A stretch of 64,000 nucleotides of DNA from NCBI RefSeq assembly GCF_014200675.1, contig NZ_JACHCI010000007.1, positions 159,645 to 223,644 of the forward strand. Reading direction: 5' to 3'. Below the pieces are notes generated by a model. That model worked only from the letters and a program-made list of their open reading frames with translations, ran no database searches and was not told the DNA's origin. This DNA comes from Janthinobacterium saanense (lineage in GTDB: Bacteria; Pseudomonadota; Gammaproteobacteria; Burkholderiales; Burkholderiaceae_D). Of the stretch, positions 11,126 to 21,719 are shown in pieces. Position 1 is the first letter of the stretch. Every line of letters begins with the position of its first letter. Made by a program: the position numbers and the translations under genes.

Positions 11126-11653
11126 ATGCAAGCTGCGCCCCCTCATCCGCAACGCCAGGACCACGCCGATCACGGCGTGCCGGCGCATGCCGACGCGGCG
11201 CAACAGAGCCTGCTGTTGCTGGTCCCTATCAAACGCGCGGAAGACATCATCTTCGGCGCCCGCTACGCCCGTCGCCTGCAGGAATGGGGCATCAGCGTCA
11301 AGGTCAACCTGCTGCACGTTACCCCGGCAACCCCGCGTACCGGCGTCGTCGGGCTCGGTGACAGCAGTACGAGCGAGGCTGCCGCCGCGCAGTTAATGCA
11401 AGAGGCCGGCTTGTACCTGAGCCGCTCTCATCTCGAATTCTCTACCTTCATTTCCTCCGGTGACGTGGCTTTTACGATACTGGATACAGCCGAATTGCTT
11501 GGCTGCCATGAAGTCATCTTGCCAGCGCCCAAACCCCGCCACTGGCCACGCCATTTCTCGGGCGACCTCGCCCGCAAACTGGCACGCGATAGCCGCAGCG
11601 CCATCGTCCTGCAAGCAAACCAGGATGGTGTCGGCGGTCCCGTTCCCGTCTGA
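11126..11653 (+). CDS. UspA-like (universal stress) protein
   Basis: 175 residues. It opens with LLLLVPIKRAEDIIFGARYARRL, followed by KVNLLHVTPA and later HEVILPAPKPRHWP and SRSAIVLQ. This is the alpha/beta layout of the universal stress family, although the usual GSxGxxxxxxxxGS nucleotide-binding motif is not clear. The product is cytoplasmic, with no signal peptide. It lies alone between mipA and the DUF535 gene. The function is not known beyond the family resemblance; the first 25 residues are polar and the real start could be slightly later. Confidence 0.6.
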   Translation: MQAAPPHPQRQDHADHGVPAHADAAQQSLLLLVPIKRAEDIIFGARYARRLQEWGISVKVNLLHVTPATPRTGVVGLGDSSTSEAAAAQLMQEAGLYLSRSHLEFSTFISSGDVAFTILDTAELLGCHEVILPAPKPRHWPRHFSGDLARKLARDSRSAIVLQANQDGVGGPVPV

Positions 11654-11706
11654 GCGGCCATCCGCGGCGCAGACGCCCTATATTCTTGATTTTGGAAAAG
11701 CGCCAG

Positions 11707-12702
11707 ATGACGCCATCGATTACCCTGTCTTCGGGTTTGACAGAAACCCACGGCGGTTTTGTCCGCCGCCTGCGTGAAGCGCTGAAGCTGCAACTGCGGG
11801 CGCGCTGGCAACACAGCCAGACACGCGACTGGCTGCAATTGTTGAACTCGCATCCAGTCTTTCACGATCTGGTGCAAGCTTATCCACACGTAATCCATAA
11901 AGTGTACCGCGACTACCTGAGCAAAAAACTCAGCTGCCGCCAGCGTGTGGATGTACTCATAGAACACTATCATTTCATCCTGCAACAGGGTTGGGGCAAT
12001 TTGATGGCCCAGGCTGCCCGTGGCCCCGTGCACCTGGGTGCGGTCACAGGCAAGTCCGGCGCCTTGTACCATCTGCAACTGTGTTCGCTGCATCCGATGG
12101 ACCGCGAAGGCGAAATGGTCTTGCAGCTGACCGATAACGATGAAGTGCTCTATACGGTGGCCTTCACCTTCTTTGGCGCGCCACAGCGCACTGGCATGGA
12201 CGTGGGTATCGGCTGCATACAAGGGCCGCGTGGCGGCCAGGAAGGGCTGCGCCGTGTACGCGAAGCAACCCGCGACCTGCATGGCTTGCGGCCCAAGAAT
12301 TTGATGATACGTTTGGTGCGCCAGCTGGGCTACGTGCATGGTTGCCGCAAGGTAATTCTGGTTAGCAATGAGAACCACGCCGTGCACCAGTCTGCCAAAA
12401 AAAGAGGACGTTTGTTTGCGAATTACAATGAGTTGTGGCATGAGCTCGGCGCCCTGCTGCGTTCGGATGGTGATTTTGAATTGCCATGCGAAGACTTGCC
12501 CATGCCGGTAATGGAAGAAATCGCGTCGAAAAAACGCTCGGAAATGCGCAAGCGCCATGAGATCACCCTGGAGCTCATCAACTGCCTGCGCAGCGGCCTG
12601 GACGCTCACCGCCGACCGACGCCAATGCCAACGCCACAGCAAGTGGCCGCCAACGATGCACAGCAAGTGGAAGAAGACGACTACGAGGCCGCCGTCGCTT
12701 GA
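11707..12702 (+). CDS. DUF535 (VirK/YbjX) family protein
   Basis: 331 residues. The region from LQLLNSHPVF through GGQEGLRRVREATRDLHGLRPKNLMI to AVHQSAKKRGRLFANYNELWHELG matches the VirK/YbjX family, seen in enterobacteria near lipid A and virulence genes and of unclear biochemical role. The start is set at the ATG at 11707 because GGAAAAG lies six bases before it; an earlier TTG (11686) is in frame but has no such site. There is no signal peptide. The C-terminus is acidic (EEDDYE). Confidence 0.8.
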   Translation: MTPSITLSSGLTETHGGFVRRLREALKLQLRARWQHSQTRDWLQLLNSHPVFHDLVQAYPHVIHKVYRDYLSKKLSCRQRVDVLIEHYHFILQQGWGNLMAQAARGPVHLGAVTGKSGALYHLQLCSLHPMDREGEMVLQLTDNDEVLYTVAFTFFGAPQRTGMDVGIGCIQGPRGGQEGLRRVREATRDLHGLRPKNLMIRLVRQLGYVHGCRKVILVSNENHAVHQSAKKRGRLFANYNELWHELGALLRSDGDFELPCEDLPMPVMEEIASKKRSEMRKRHEITLELINCLRSGLDAHRRPTPMPTPQQVAANDAQQVEEDDYEAAVA

Positions 12703-12827
12703 TGCGCCCTGGGGAGCGGCTGGCGCACGCCATAAAAACCGTGGTCCGCACAATCCTGTTACGCTAGACCATATCGGCTTGCGCACAGCGCCGGCCGCTT
12801 TCCCCAACGCTTACAAGGAGGCAAGTC

Positions 12828-13058
12828 ATGCGCGTAGATATCTACCGCCGGGCCGAGCACGACGGCATTTTTTCCTATCTCGCCGTGCCGGAAGGAAAGA
12901 ATATTCCTGAAGAAGTGACCAATACCGACTGGCAACTGGAAGCGCAAGCCAGCGAAATTGAGGACGAAGCCGATGCCTTGCCCGGTTACCATATTGAGCA
13001 GCCGCACCAGCAAATCGCCGCCAAGGGCTACGCGATCACCGGCCTGAAAGATATGTAA
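12828..13058 (+). CDS. Small conserved hypothetical protein (DUF6139-like)
   Basis: 76 residues, acidic, with no membrane segment. AAGGAGG followed by the ATG at a good distance gives it one of the strongest ribosome sites in the window, and a clear terminator follows, so it is very likely a real single gene. The start (VDIYRRAEHDGIFSYLAVPEG) and the end (KGYAITGLKDM) resemble a small family common in Burkholderiales that I recall as DUF6139. No function is known to me. Confidence 0.75.
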   Translation: MRVDIYRRAEHDGIFSYLAVPEGKNIPEEVTNTDWQLEAQASEIEDEADALPGYHIEQPHQQIAAKGYAITGLKDM

Positions 13059-13063
13059 ACGAC

Positions 13064-13101
13064 AAAAGCCAAACCCGATCTGCATCCGGTTTGGCTTTTT
13101 T
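13064..13101. terminator. Bidirectional terminator between small gene and dnaE
   Basis: Stem AAAAGCCAAACC with GGTTTGGCTTTT around a 12-nt loop, with T-runs on both strands. It sits between two convergent genes and can serve both. Confidence 0.85.
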
Positions 13102-13119
13102 GTGTCAGATAGAGGCAGC

Positions 13120-16100
13120 TTAGTATTCGACCGCCACTTCTTGCGCCCCCAATAGCTGTTCCAGCGCCGTCTGCAATTCATCCGATGGCGCCACCTTCCA
13201 CTCATCGCCAAATTGCAGCACGCAGCTGACGCCTTGCGGACTGACGCGCGCAGCGATCGGCAAGCCCGTCTCGGCGCGGTGCGGCATGATCACCTCGCGG
13301 ATACGGCGCGCATCGAGCGTGGCTGGCAAGACCAGTCCCAACTGGCGGCCATATTGCACGCGCGCAGCGATGATGTCGAAAGCGCTCTCGGCCGTAATGC
13401 GCAAGCCACCCGAAAAACGGTCTTCCGAGACCTTGCCCACCACCGCCAGGAATTCGTCTTCCTTGAAGATTTTCCTGTTCGCGTCAAACAGTTCACCATA
13501 CACCGTCACCTCGACCGTGCCGCTCTTGTCATCGAGCGTGACGATCAGGATCTTGCCGCGCTGCGTCATCTGCGTGCGCAAACCCGTGATGACACCAGCC
13601 ATCATGCGCGGTTCACGCGAGGGCGACAATTCCGACAGTTTGGTGCGGGCAAAACGGCGTGCCTCGGGCGCGTAGGAATCGAACAGATGGCCGGACAGAT
13701 AAAAGCCCAGGGCAATCTTTTCTTCCGTCAAACGCTGTTTATCACTCCAGGCGGGCACCTTGACGTACTCGGGCGGCGCCACCATGTCGCTGTCGTCGCC
13801 GCCGAACAGGCTGACCTGATTTGCCGCCTTGGCGGCCTGGTCGGCGCACTCCATGGCGAACGCCACGGAAGCGAGCAGGATGGCGCGGTCGATCTTCAGG
13901 CAATCGAAAGCGCCGCTGCGTATCAGGGATTCGATGGTGCGGCGGTTGATCTGCTTCTTGTCGACCCGCTTGCAGAAATCGAACAGGCTGGTAAATGGCC
14001 CGCCCGCCTCGCGCGCGGCAATGATGGCCTCGATGGCGTTCTGGCCCGAGCCTTTCACGGCGCCCAGGCCGTAGCGGATCTGCGTGACCTTTTTGCCACT
14101 GATGGACGGCGCTTCACCGCTCGGCATGAAGCGGTAATCCGATTCATTGATGTCTGGCGGCAACAAGGTCAGCTTGCAGATTTCCAGCGTGTCTTCCACC
14201 AGGATCTTGATCTTGTCCGTGTCATCCATGGCCAGCGACAAGTTGGCCGCCATGAAGGCGGCCGGATGGTGCGCTTTCAGATAGGCCGTGTGGTAGGACA
14301 GCAAGGCGTAGGCGGCGGCGTGCGATTTATTAAAACCGTAGCCGGCGAACTTTTCCATCAAGTCGAAGATCTCGTCGGCCTTTTCGGCCGTCAAGCCATC
14401 TTTCGCCGCACCGGCGCGGAAAATCTCGCGGTGCTCGGCCATCTCTTCGGCTTTCTTCTTGCCCATCGCGCGGCGCAGCATGTCGGCGCCGCCCAGCGAG
14501 TAGCCGCCGACGATCTGCGCCATCTGCATCACCTGCTCCTGATACACCATGATGCCGTAGGTTTCGGACAGAATCGATTCCGTGCGCGGATCGGGATAGT
14601 CAAAACGTTCGCCGTGCTTGCGCTTGCAGAAGTCGGGAATCAGGTCCATCGGGCCAGGACGGTACAAGGCGACGAGCGCGATAATGTCTTCAAAACGGTC
14701 GGGACGCGCGTCTTTCAGCATGCCCTGCATGCCGCGCGACTCCAGCTGGAACACGGCCACGGTCTTGGCCTTGGTCAGCAAATCGTAAGATGGCTTGTCG
14801 TTCAGCGGCAAGGTTGCCAGGTCGAAGTTGGCTTGCGCCGGATCGAGCTGCTTGATGTAGCGCACCGCGCGGTCAAGTATTGTCAGCGTGGTCAGGCCCA
14901 AGAAGTCGAACTTCACCAGGCCGACGGCTTCCACGTCATCCTTGTCGTACTGCGACACCACGCCCGAATCGCCACCTTGCGTGTACAGCGGGCAAAAATC
15001 GGTCAATTTCCCAGGGGCAATTAACACGCCCCCCGCGTGCATGCCGATATTGCGCGTAATGCCTTCGACCTGCTGCGCCAGGTCCAGCAACTGCTTGACC
15101 TCTTCCTCGTTTTCCAGGCGCTCCTTGAGCAGCGGCTCTTCCTCGATGGCGTCGGCAATCGACACCGGCTTGCCCGGCTTGAACGGAATCAGCTTGGAAA
15201 TGCCGTCGCAAAAGTTGTAGCCGAAGTCCATCACGCGGCCCACGTCGCGGATCGCGCCCTTGGCCGCCATGGTACCGAAGGTGGCGATCTGCGAGACCGC
15301 CTCCTTGCCGTACAAATCCTTGACGTGCTGGATGACGCGGTCGCGCCCTTCCTGGCAAAAGTCAATATCGAAGTCGGGCATGGAAACGCGTTCAGGGTTC
15401 AAAAACCGTTCGAACAGCAAGTTGTATTGCAGCGGGTCCAGGTCGGTAATCAGCAGCGAATACGCCACCAGCGAACCGGCGCCCGAACCGCGGCCCGGGC
15501 CGACGGGCACGCCGTTTTCCTTGGCCCACTGGATAAACTCGGCCACGATCAGGAAGTAACCGGGGAATTTCATGTTGCAAATCGTGTCGGTCTCGAATTT
15601 CAGGCGCGACTCGTAGCGCGGGCGCTCTTTTTCGCGCTTTTCAGGATCGGGATACAGTTGCAGCAAGCGTTTTTCCAGGCCGGCCTGCGACTCGGCAACG
15701 AGAAACTCGTCGATCGTCATGCCGGGCGGCGTGGGGAAATTCGGCAATTGCGGCTTGCCCAGCACCAAGGTCAGATTGCAGCGTTTGGCGATTTCCACCG
15801 AATTGGCCAGCGCGGCCGGCAAGTCGGCGAATAGTTCCGCCATGTCCGCTTGCGACATGAAACGCTGGCTGTCATTGAAACGCTTGACGCGCTTGGCGTT
15901 GGCCAGCATCTCGCCTTCGGCGATACAGGTGCGCGCTTCGTGGGCGATAAATTCTTCGGGGGAAATAAATTGCACCGGATGCGTAGCCACCACCGGCAAG
16001 CCCAGCTTGGCCGCCAGGGCCACCGCATGGCGCACCTGCGCTTCCTGGTTGGCCTGGCCACCGCGCTGGATTTCAATATAAAAGTGACCGGGGAAAATCT

Positions 16101-16680
16101 CGGCCCAGCGCTGGGCGTTGCGTTCCGCCAGCGCCAGGTTGCCATTTTCAATCGCCACGCCGACGTCGCCAAAATGCGCACCCGACAGGGCGATCAAACC
16201 GTTGGCCGCGCTTTCGCCCGGATACAGCTCGTAGTGATTGGTGGCCAGCGCCTGCAGCCATTCGATGCGCAGCTCGGCGCGCCCCTTGTACTGGTTGGTC
16301 AGCCAGGCGGTCGACAGCAATTCGCACAGTTGCAGATACCCCATGCGGTTCTTGGCCAGCAGCAACAAACGCGAGGGCTTTTCACGGTTGTCGTCATTGG
16401 TGATCCATACATCGACGCCGACGATGGGCTTGAGGCCCTTGCCACGCGCTTCCTTGTAGAACTTGACCATGCCAAACAGGTTGGACAGATCGGTGACGGC
16501 CAGCGCCACCTGCTTGTCCTTGGCGGCCGCCTTCACCACGTCGTCGATACGCACCAGGCCATCGACGATCGAGTACTCGGAGTGCACGCGCAAGTGTACA
16601 AATCCCGGGCCCTGCGGGGCGTGTTGTAAAGAGTGTGGCGCACCCGCCGGGACGCCGGCTTCCTGCATTACCATTTCCAT
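13120..16680 (-). CDS. dnaE: DNA polymerase III alpha subunit
   Basis: About 1186 residues, the usual length for DnaE. N-terminal PHP domain ([16 protein letters not shown]), the polymerase core with the catalytic acidic motif [13 protein letters not shown] near residue 440 and [14 protein letters not shown] before it, helix-hairpin-helix, and a late OB-fold ([19 protein letters not shown]). It is the replicative chain-elongating subunit. A TTG at 16707 also starts the frame; ATG codons at 16680, 16674 and 16668 are more likely, and AGGA sits five bases before 16674. It is transcribed alone, divergent from trhO. Confidence 0.97.
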   Translation of the reverse strand: MEMVMQEAGVPAGAPHSLQHAPQGPGFVHLRVHSEYSIVDGLVRIDDVVKAAAKDKQVALAVTDLSNLFGMVKFYKEARGKGLKPIVGVDVWITNDDNREKPSRLLLLAKNRMGYLQLCELLSTAWLTNQYKGRAELRIEWLQALATNHYELYPGESAANGLIALSGAHFGDVGVAIENGNLALAERNAQRWAEIFPGHFYIEIQRGGQANQEAQVRHAVALAAKLGLPVVATHPVQFISPEEFIAHEARTCIAEGEMLANAKRVKRFNDSQRFMSQADMAELFADLPAALANSVEIAKRCNLTLVLGKPQLPNFPTPPGMTIDEFLVAESQAGLEKRLLQLYPDPEKREKERPRYESRLKFETDTICNMKFPGYFLIVAEFIQWAKENGVPVGPGRGSGAGSLVAYSLLITDLDPLQYNLLFERFLNPERVSMPDFDIDFCQEGRDRVIQHVKDLYGKEAVSQIATFGTMAAKGAIRDVGRVMDFGYNFCDGISKLIPFKPGKPVSIADAIEEEPLLKERLENEEEVKQLLDLAQQVEGITRNIGMHAGGVLIAPGKLTDFCPLYTQGGDSGVVSQYDKDDVEAVGLVKFDFLGLTTLTILDRAVRYIKQLDPAQANFDLATLPLNDKPSYDLLTKAKTVAVFQLESRGMQGMLKDARPDRFEDIIALVALYRPGPMDLIPDFCKRKHGERFDYPDPRTESILSETYGIMVYQEQVMQMAQIVGGYSLGGADMLRRAMGKKKAEEMAEHREIFRAGAAKDGLTAEKADEIFDLMEKFAGYGFNKSHAAAYALLSYHTAYLKAHHPAAFMAANLSLAMDDTDKIKILVEDTLEICKLTLLPPDINESDYRFMPSGEAPSISGKKVTQIRYGLGAVKGSGQNAIEAIIAAREAGGPFTSLFDFCKRVDKKQINRRTIESLIRSGAFDCLKIDRAILLASVAFAMECADQAAKAANQVSLFGGDDSDMVAPPEYVKVPAWSDKQRLTEEKIALGFYLSGHLFDSYAPEARRFARTKLSELSPSREPRMMAGVITGLRTQMTQRGKILIVTLDDKSGTVEVTVYGELFDANRKIFKEDEFLAVVGKVSEDRFSGGLRITAESAFDIIAARVQYGRQLGLVLPATLDARRIREVIMPHRAETGLPIAARVSPQGVSCVLQFGDEWKVAPSDELQTALEQLLGAQEVAVEY

Positions 16681-16855
16681 CCTGTCTACCCATCCTGCAA
16701 AATTCAATGGGGTCTATTCTACCGCGTCACAGCCCCCACCCACAGACGCAGAGCGCCGCGGCAGGTAAGAAATTATGCCCGGCCACGTTTGCCCGGCACG
16801 CCCGGTGGCGTGGCAATACGTCCAAAGGTGGGTATCACCGCCAGACTGTCAGGCT

Positions 16856-16861
16856 TATAAT
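16856..16861 (+). promoter_or_regulatory. Possible -10 element for trhO
   Basis: A perfect TATAAT lies 31 bp before the trhO start codon. No convincing -35 hexamer is visible at normal spacing. Confidence 0.35.
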
Positions 16862-16892
16862 ATCGGCTGTTCAGTCTAACCCGATCGCCATC

Positions 16893-17789
16893 ATGCAAGC
16901 CACACCTTCCCTTTCCGCCGCCGCCAGCCCCTTGACCGCTGCGCCCGCCGACAGTTTTGTCAATATTGCAGCGTATAAATTCATCACGCTGGACGATACG
17001 GAAGCCATGCGCCCCTTGTACCAGGAGCAATGCCTGACACTGGGCCTGAAAGGCACCATCCTGCTGACGCCCGAGGGCATCAATATGTTTCTGTCCGGCA
17101 CGCGCGAGCACATCGACGCTTTCCTGGCCTGGGTGCGCAGCGACGCCCGCCTGGCCGATCTGGAATGGAAGGAAAGTTTGTCGAATGAGCAATCCCACAA
17201 GCGCATGCTGGTGAAGCTGAAAAAAGAAATCATCACCATGCGCATGCCGCTGATCAAGCCGGAACTGGGCCGCGCGCCGTCGGTCGACGCGCAGACATTG
17301 AAACGCTGGCTGGACGCCGGCGTCGATGATGCGGGCAAACCGGTGGTGATGATGGAAACGCGCAACGCCTTTGAAGTCGATGTCGGAACGTTTAACAACA
17401 CCCTCGATTATCGTATCGACAAGTTTACCGAATTCCCGGCCGTCGCTGCCGCGCACAAGGATGAACTGGAAGGCAAGACCGTGGTCACCTTCTGCACGGG
17501 CGGCATCCGCTGCGAAAAAGCCGCCATCCACATGAAGGAAATCGGCTACGACAGCGTGTACCAGCTCGACGGCGGCATCCTGAAGTATTTTGAAGAAGTG
17601 GGCGGCGACCATTACACGGGCGACTGCTTCGTGTTCGACTACCGCACCGCCCTCAACCCGAAACTGGAACCAACGGAAACCGTGCAATGCTTCGTCTGCC
17701 GCGCCGTCGTCACGCCGCGCCAGCAGCTGGCGCCGGAATACGTGTACGAAGTGTCTTGCCCGCATTGCTTTCATCAAAAGAACGCCTGA
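16893..17789 (+). CDS. trhO: tRNA uridine(34) hydroxylase, rhodanese domain
   Basis: 298 residues. N-terminal acylphosphatase-like domain ([28 protein letters not shown]) and a central rhodanese domain with the catalytic Cys in [14 protein letters not shown], then a Cys-rich tail (CFVCRAVV and CPHCFH), as in the YceA/TrhO family that forms 5-hydroxyuridine at tRNA wobble position 34. The frame is open about 250 bp upstream, but that part overlaps the dnaE start and is not protein-like; the ATG at 16893 follows a TATAAT and is preferred. Confidence 0.93.
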   Translation: MQATPSLSAAASPLTAAPADSFVNIAAYKFITLDDTEAMRPLYQEQCLTLGLKGTILLTPEGINMFLSGTREHIDAFLAWVRSDARLADLEWKESLSNEQSHKRMLVKLKKEIITMRMPLIKPELGRAPSVDAQTLKRWLDAGVDDAGKPVVMMETRNAFEVDVGTFNNTLDYRIDKFTEFPAVAAAHKDELEGKTVVTFCTGGIRCEKAAIHMKEIGYDSVYQLDGGILKYFEEVGGDHYTGDCFVFDYRTALNPKLEPTETVQCFVCRAVVTPRQQLAPEYVYEVSCPHCFHQKNA

Positions 17790-17828
17790 TAAAGAAGCTG
17801 GCAGAGGCTGGCAACAGCCTTCATCGTT

Positions 17829-17834
17829 TATAAT
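17829..17834 (+). promoter_or_regulatory. Possible -10 element for acyltransferase gene
   Basis: TATAAT about 105 bp upstream of the start at 17939; no good -35 hexamer is seen, so support is weak. Confidence 0.25.
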
Positions 17835-17938
17835 ACGGCAATTTTCAGCATTGATTAGGGATAGCTTCCACCCGACAGGCGGCCTGCCCCATTGCTGTTC
17901 CTGCGGGCATCCGCGCACCATTATTCCGATAGAAACAC

Positions 17939-19054
17939 ATGAGCACTGACGTCATCAAGTCCGATTCCACGCTCACAAGCCGGCTTGTTTTCCTCGACTA
18001 TTTACGCATCTTTTCTTTCGTCAGCGTGTTAATCGGGCATAAATTCTATGCTCAATTGAGCGCCTGGGCCGACAATCCGCAATTCCATGCGACCCCCAGG
18101 TTATTGCTGCAACTGATATTGCCGGCATTCTGGAATGGCGGCACCGGTGTCGCCGTCTTTTTCATTATCTCCGGTTATATCATTACTCATGTGCTGATCC
18201 ACGAATCCACCGGCACGTTCCTGCTCAAGAGAATTTTCCGGATTTATCCGCTGTACGTGGTTGCCGTCATATGTCAATTACTGGCCGACCATTATCTGTT
18301 TCATCAGCCATTTCCCGGGTTGCGCATCGTCGCGATTCAGCTGTCGCTGCTGGGAGACTGGCTGCAAGCACCGTACGCGCTGGCTGGCGTCGAATGGACC
18401 TTGCGCATTGAAATTGTATTTTATCTGTTGATGGCAGCCCTGAAATCGGTCGGCCTATTAAACCGCTTCCGCCCGCTATTGCCATGGGTATTGCTGGGTG
18501 CCTCATTCGGATTGAGCATGATCAACCCCATCCCGTCTTTCGGTGGAGTTTTCATTGCGTACTTCACCATTTACGCCCCGATTCTTTTTATCGGTGTCTT
18601 TTATTATATGTTCGAGAAAAAAGAAATCCCGCTGCTGTTGCTGCTGTTTTTCACCGCTGCCATCCTGTACCAGTATTTCGGGCAGATCGCCTTGTACTGG
18701 CCAACCTGGCTAGGTTCCCACTTTATCAGCATCGCAGTGGCGATCTTCAGCGCTGCCTGGCTATACCGGGCTCGCTTGAAACCAAGCCCGGTGGTATTAC
18801 TGCTGTCAAATTTGACGTTCGCGGTATACCTGTTCCACAACTGGGCATGGAATCCGATCAAGATGGTGTTCGCCAAACTGTCGATCAACGTGCTGCCGCC
18901 CGATATACAAGCATTGTTCGGCCTCTTCATTCTCAGTTATCTGATGCACAAAATCGTCGAAAAGGGTGGCGTCAAACTGGGCCAGCGCCTGCTGCAAAGG
19001 CTGGGTCAGCGGCGCAGGGGCATGCCTGCCGGTTTGTCCAACACGGCAGTTTGA
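17939..19054 (+). CDS. Acyltransferase family 3 membrane protein (OafA-like)
   Basis: 371 residues with about ten membrane helices. It opens with LVFLDYLRIFSFVSVLIGHKF, the family's conserved start with the catalytic-type His, and continues with GTGVAVFFIISGYIITHVL and RIFRIYPLYVV. Such enzymes transfer acetyl or other acyl groups to surface sugars at the inner membrane. It is the only plus-strand gene of the polysaccharide region and is convergent with the minus-strand cluster, 10 bp from its last gene, so it has its own promoter. It probably decorates the same polysaccharide. Confidence 0.85.
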   Translation: MSTDVIKSDSTLTSRLVFLDYLRIFSFVSVLIGHKFYAQLSAWADNPQFHATPRLLLQLILPAFWNGGTGVAVFFIISGYIITHVLIHESTGTFLLKRIFRIYPLYVVAVICQLLADHYLFHQPFPGLRIVAIQLSLLGDWLQAPYALAGVEWTLRIEIVFYLLMAALKSVGLLNRFRPLLPWVLLGASFGLSMINPIPSFGGVFIAYFTIYAPILFIGVFYYMFEKKEIPLLLLLFFTAAILYQYFGQIALYWPTWLGSHFISIAVAIFSAAWLYRARLKPSPVVLLLSNLTFAVYLFHNWAWNPIKMVFAKLSINVLPPDIQALFGLFILSYLMHKIVEKGGVKLGQRLLQRLGQRRRGMPAGLSNTAV

Positions 19055-19064
19055 TGGCGGCGGC

Positions 19065-20180
19065 TCACAGCCGCTGCAATATGCCGGCCGCGTCGAAACG
19101 CGCATCCCAGGAATGGCCGATACGAAATTGTGCGATCTGCGCGGCATCGTCACGGTGCGCCAGCGCCTGCGCCACCTGCGCCGCCAGGTCGCCCTGCGGC
19201 TCGGCCAGGAACACGCCGGCCTCCCCTTCGCGCATCGCCATTTCGCCAAAGCGGGTCGACAGCACCGGCAATCCCAGCGCCCGGTATTCATAATATTTGA
19301 TCGGATCGACCGAATCGGTCAGGGTGGTGCGCTTGAACGGGATCAAGCCAACCGAGAAACTTTGCATGAAGCGGATCGCCTGGCGGTGTTCGCAGGCCGG
19401 CAATAATTCTATATTGTCCGGCAGCTGCGCCGGCACGGCGCCGAACACGGGGCCAATCAGGCGCACCGGCAGATCCGGATTAGCGCGCGCCAGCGCAATC
19501 ACCAGTTCCCAGTCAAACCATTGCGCGATAGTACCCACGTAACCGAGCACCGGCTGTTCCGGGCGCGGCGGCAAGGCATCGGGCGGTGGCAAGGTTTCGA
19601 AGGCGCAAGCATTCAAGGCCAGATGCAGGCGCTCGCCGCAATCGGCAAACCGCCTTGCCAGCAAGCTCGACGATACCGTCACCTGCCCCGCCAACGCCGC
19701 CACCGCCCGCTCGCTGCGTTCCATGGCATGCCTGGAGTAACCGCGATAAAAGGCCGGAAAGTCGTCCATCACATCGAACAACGATGGCAGTTGCGGATGG
19801 CGGCGCAGGATGTCCAGTGCCAGTTTGGAAGGTTTTCCAATCGCCAGCAGACACTTGCCGCTGGCGCTGAAGCGCTCGATGGCCAGCAAGACCGGTTGCC
19901 ACAGCAAGCCATTGAGCCAGGCTGAACCTGGCAGCGGCTCGATCGGCAAGGCGCGCGGCTGCAACACTGTCAACCACGGTGGCGTGGGCCTGGCGGCTTG
20001 CGGCGCGGCGATGGCGGTCTTGATGCGCCGAAAATCGCCGGGCGCCGGCAGCCGGGTAGGATAGGGGTCTATCCACAGCACCTGGCCACCGGTTCTGGCA
20101 TGAAACCATTCGACGAATTTATGCGGGCGCTGTGCAAAACTGCTCCACGGAAGTGGAGACAGGTAAATCAGACATGTCAT
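19065..20180 (-). CDS. Glycosyltransferase (GT-B, family 4/1-like)
   Basis: 371 residues. The opening CLIYLSPLPWSSFAQRPHKFVEWF and later VLGYVGTIAQWFDWELVIALA and IKYYEYRALGLPVLSTRF are the hallmarks of a glycosyltransferase group whose domain also forms the middle part of the giant fusion at 27279-30491. The start ATG at 20180 overlaps the wecB stop by four bases (ATGA), and the long upstream extension of the frame is a shadow of wecB. It is the last gene of the minus-strand cluster. Donor and acceptor are unknown; UDP-ManNAc made by WecB is one candidate donor. Confidence 0.82.
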   Translation of the reverse strand: MTCLIYLSPLPWSSFAQRPHKFVEWFHARTGGQVLWIDPYPTRLPAPGDFRRIKTAIAAPQAARPTPPWLTVLQPRALPIEPLPGSAWLNGLLWQPVLLAIERFSASGKCLLAIGKPSKLALDILRRHPQLPSLFDVMDDFPAFYRGYSRHAMERSERAVAALAGQVTVSSSLLARRFADCGERLHLALNACAFETLPPPDALPPRPEQPVLGYVGTIAQWFDWELVIALARANPDLPVRLIGPVFGAVPAQLPDNIELLPACEHRQAIRFMQSFSVGLIPFKRTTLTDSVDPIKYYEYRALGLPVLSTRFGEMAMREGEAGVFLAEPQGDLAAQVAQALAHRDDAAQIAQFRIGHSWDARFDAAGILQRL

Positions 20181-21280
20181 GCAAAGTGCCCGCGCAGCAC
20201 TTCGACGATGCGCTCGGCGCCATGTCCGTCGCCATACGGCGAAATGCCGCGCGCCATGGCGCTGTAGGCGGACGCATCGTCGAGCAGCAACTGGGCTTGT
20301 TCCACGATGCTGTCGTAATGCGGGCCGACCAGCTTGACCACGCCTTGCTCGACGGCTTCCGGACGTTCGGTTTCGTCGCGCAAGACCAGCACCGGCTTGC
20401 CGAGCGCCGGCGCTTCTTCCTGCACCCCGCCCGAATCGCTGATGATCAGGTAGGAGCGCTTCATCGCCGCGACGAACGGCGCGTAGTCCAGCGGTGCGCA
20501 CAGGTGGATATTGGCGCGCCCGCCCAGCACTTCATACGCCACATCCTTGACGTTCGGGTTCGGATGCACCGGATACAGGAATTGCACGTCCGGATTGCGC
20601 TCGGCCAAGGTCTGGATGGCGCGGCAGATATCGCGGAATGGCGCGCCGAAATTTTCGCGGCGGTGCGAGGTGATCAGGACCAGGCGCTTGTCCGGGTCGA
20701 GCTCGATGCCCAGTTCCAGTTCGCGGTTGGCGGTCATCAGCAAGGCGTCGATGACGGTATTGCCGGTGACGATGATATCGCTGTCGGGCGCGCCTTCACG
20801 CAGCAGGTTCTGGCGCGAACCCTCGGTCGGCGCGAAATGCCAGCGCGCCAGGCGGCCGGCGATGACGCGGTTGGCTTCCTCGGGGAAGGGATTTTGCATA
20901 TCCCAGGTGCGCAAGCCCGCTTCGACGTGGCCGAACGGAATGCGGTGGTAAAAGCAGGCCAGCGCCGCCGTCATGACGGTGGTGGTGTCGCCTTGCGCCA
21001 GCAGCACGTCCGGTTTTTCGGCCAGCAAGACTTCATCGAGTTCCAGCAACAGCCGCGCCGTCAGCGTGGTCAGGGCCTGGTTAGGGCGCATGATATTCAA
21101 GTCGATATCCGGCGTGATGCCGAAGAAGTTCAAGACCTGGTCCAGCAAATCGCGGTGCTGGGCAGTAGCCAGCACGCGTACGTCAGCCCACGGCTGCTGC
21201 TTCAGCGCCAGGATCACCGGCGCCATCTTGATCGCTTCCGGACGGGTGCCGACGGCACAGATAATTTTAATTTTCGACAT
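20177..21280 (-). CDS. wecB: UDP-N-acetylglucosamine 2-epimerase (non-hydrolysing)
   Basis: 367 residues. CAVGTRPEAIKMAPVI at the start, GHVEAGLRTWDMQNPFPEE, FAPTEGSRQNLL and LITSHRRENFG are signature motifs. It interconverts UDP-GlcNAc and UDP-ManNAc in the cytoplasm. The start at 21280 has AGGA five bases upstream; an earlier in-frame Met is within the leader and less likely. No wecC-like dehydrogenase is visible beside it, so the product here may be used as ManNAc and not as the uronic acid. Confidence 0.94.
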   Translation of the reverse strand: MSKIKIICAVGTRPEAIKMAPVILALKQQPWADVRVLATAQHRDLLDQVLNFFGITPDIDLNIMRPNQALTTLTARLLLELDEVLLAEKPDVLLAQGDTTTVMTAALACFYHRIPFGHVEAGLRTWDMQNPFPEEANRVIAGRLARWHFAPTEGSRQNLLREGAPDSDIIVTGNTVIDALLMTANRELELGIELDPDKRLVLITSHRRENFGAPFRDICRAIQTLAERNPDVQFLYPVHPNPNVKDVAYEVLGGRANIHLCAPLDYAPFVAAMKRSYLIISDSGGVQEEAPALGKPVLVLRDETERPEAVEQGVVKLVGPHYDSIVEQAQLLLDDASAYSAMARGISPYGDGHGAERIVEVLRGHFA

Positions 21281-21324
21281 AGGATTCCTATCTACTGCGC
21301 GACCACATCGGGGCGCCATTAACA

Positions 21325-21717
21325 TCAGACTGCTGGTTTGCGACCACGCAAGACCCACCGGCTCAGGAAGAACGTCAGCGGTATCATCACCACCAGGACC
21401 AGCAACGGAGCCAGGTGAGCGGGAATCCGCAAGCGTTCAATCAACACTCCAAGCAATAGTGCTGAAGTGCCATACTGCACAACATACACAACTGGATAGG
21501 TAAACAACCCTTTCCAGCTCAAGGGCGTCTTGAATACGATACTGGCGTTGAACCAGTACGAAAAAACAATGCCGCTGGCATAAGCGAGTGCATAAGCAAT
21601 CTGATAAAAGAATAATTTTTGCAACAAAAAATACAGGCCGTATGTCAGGCCTGTATTCAGCAATCCACCAACCAGAAAGCGCAGCCAATATTGCATCTTG
21701 CTAGAAATGGTGATCAT
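21325..21717 (-). CDS. GtrA-family membrane protein
   Basis: 130 residues with four hydrophobic helices: LRFLVGGLLNTGLTYGLYFLL, an aromatic second helix with SYWFNASIVF, and two further C-terminal helices. This is the GtrA family, proposed to flip undecaprenyl-phosphate-linked sugars across the inner membrane. It starts 2 bp after the stop of the WxcM-like gene. A GtrB-like transferase lies two genes upstream in the same transcript, so they probably form a side-branch glycosylation unit. Confidence 0.88.
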   Translation of the reverse strand: MITISSKMQYWLRFLVGGLLNTGLTYGLYFLLQKLFFYQIAYALAYASGIVFSYWFNASIVFKTPLSWKGLFTYPVVYVVQYGTSALLLGVLIERLRIPAHLAPLLVLVVMIPLTFFLSRWVLRGRKPAV

Positions 21718-21719
21718 GC

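Noticed and set aside
13213..15024. 603-codon plus-strand frame
   Set aside because: Antisense to dnaE, no recognisable motif, His/Gln/Arg-rich shadow composition.
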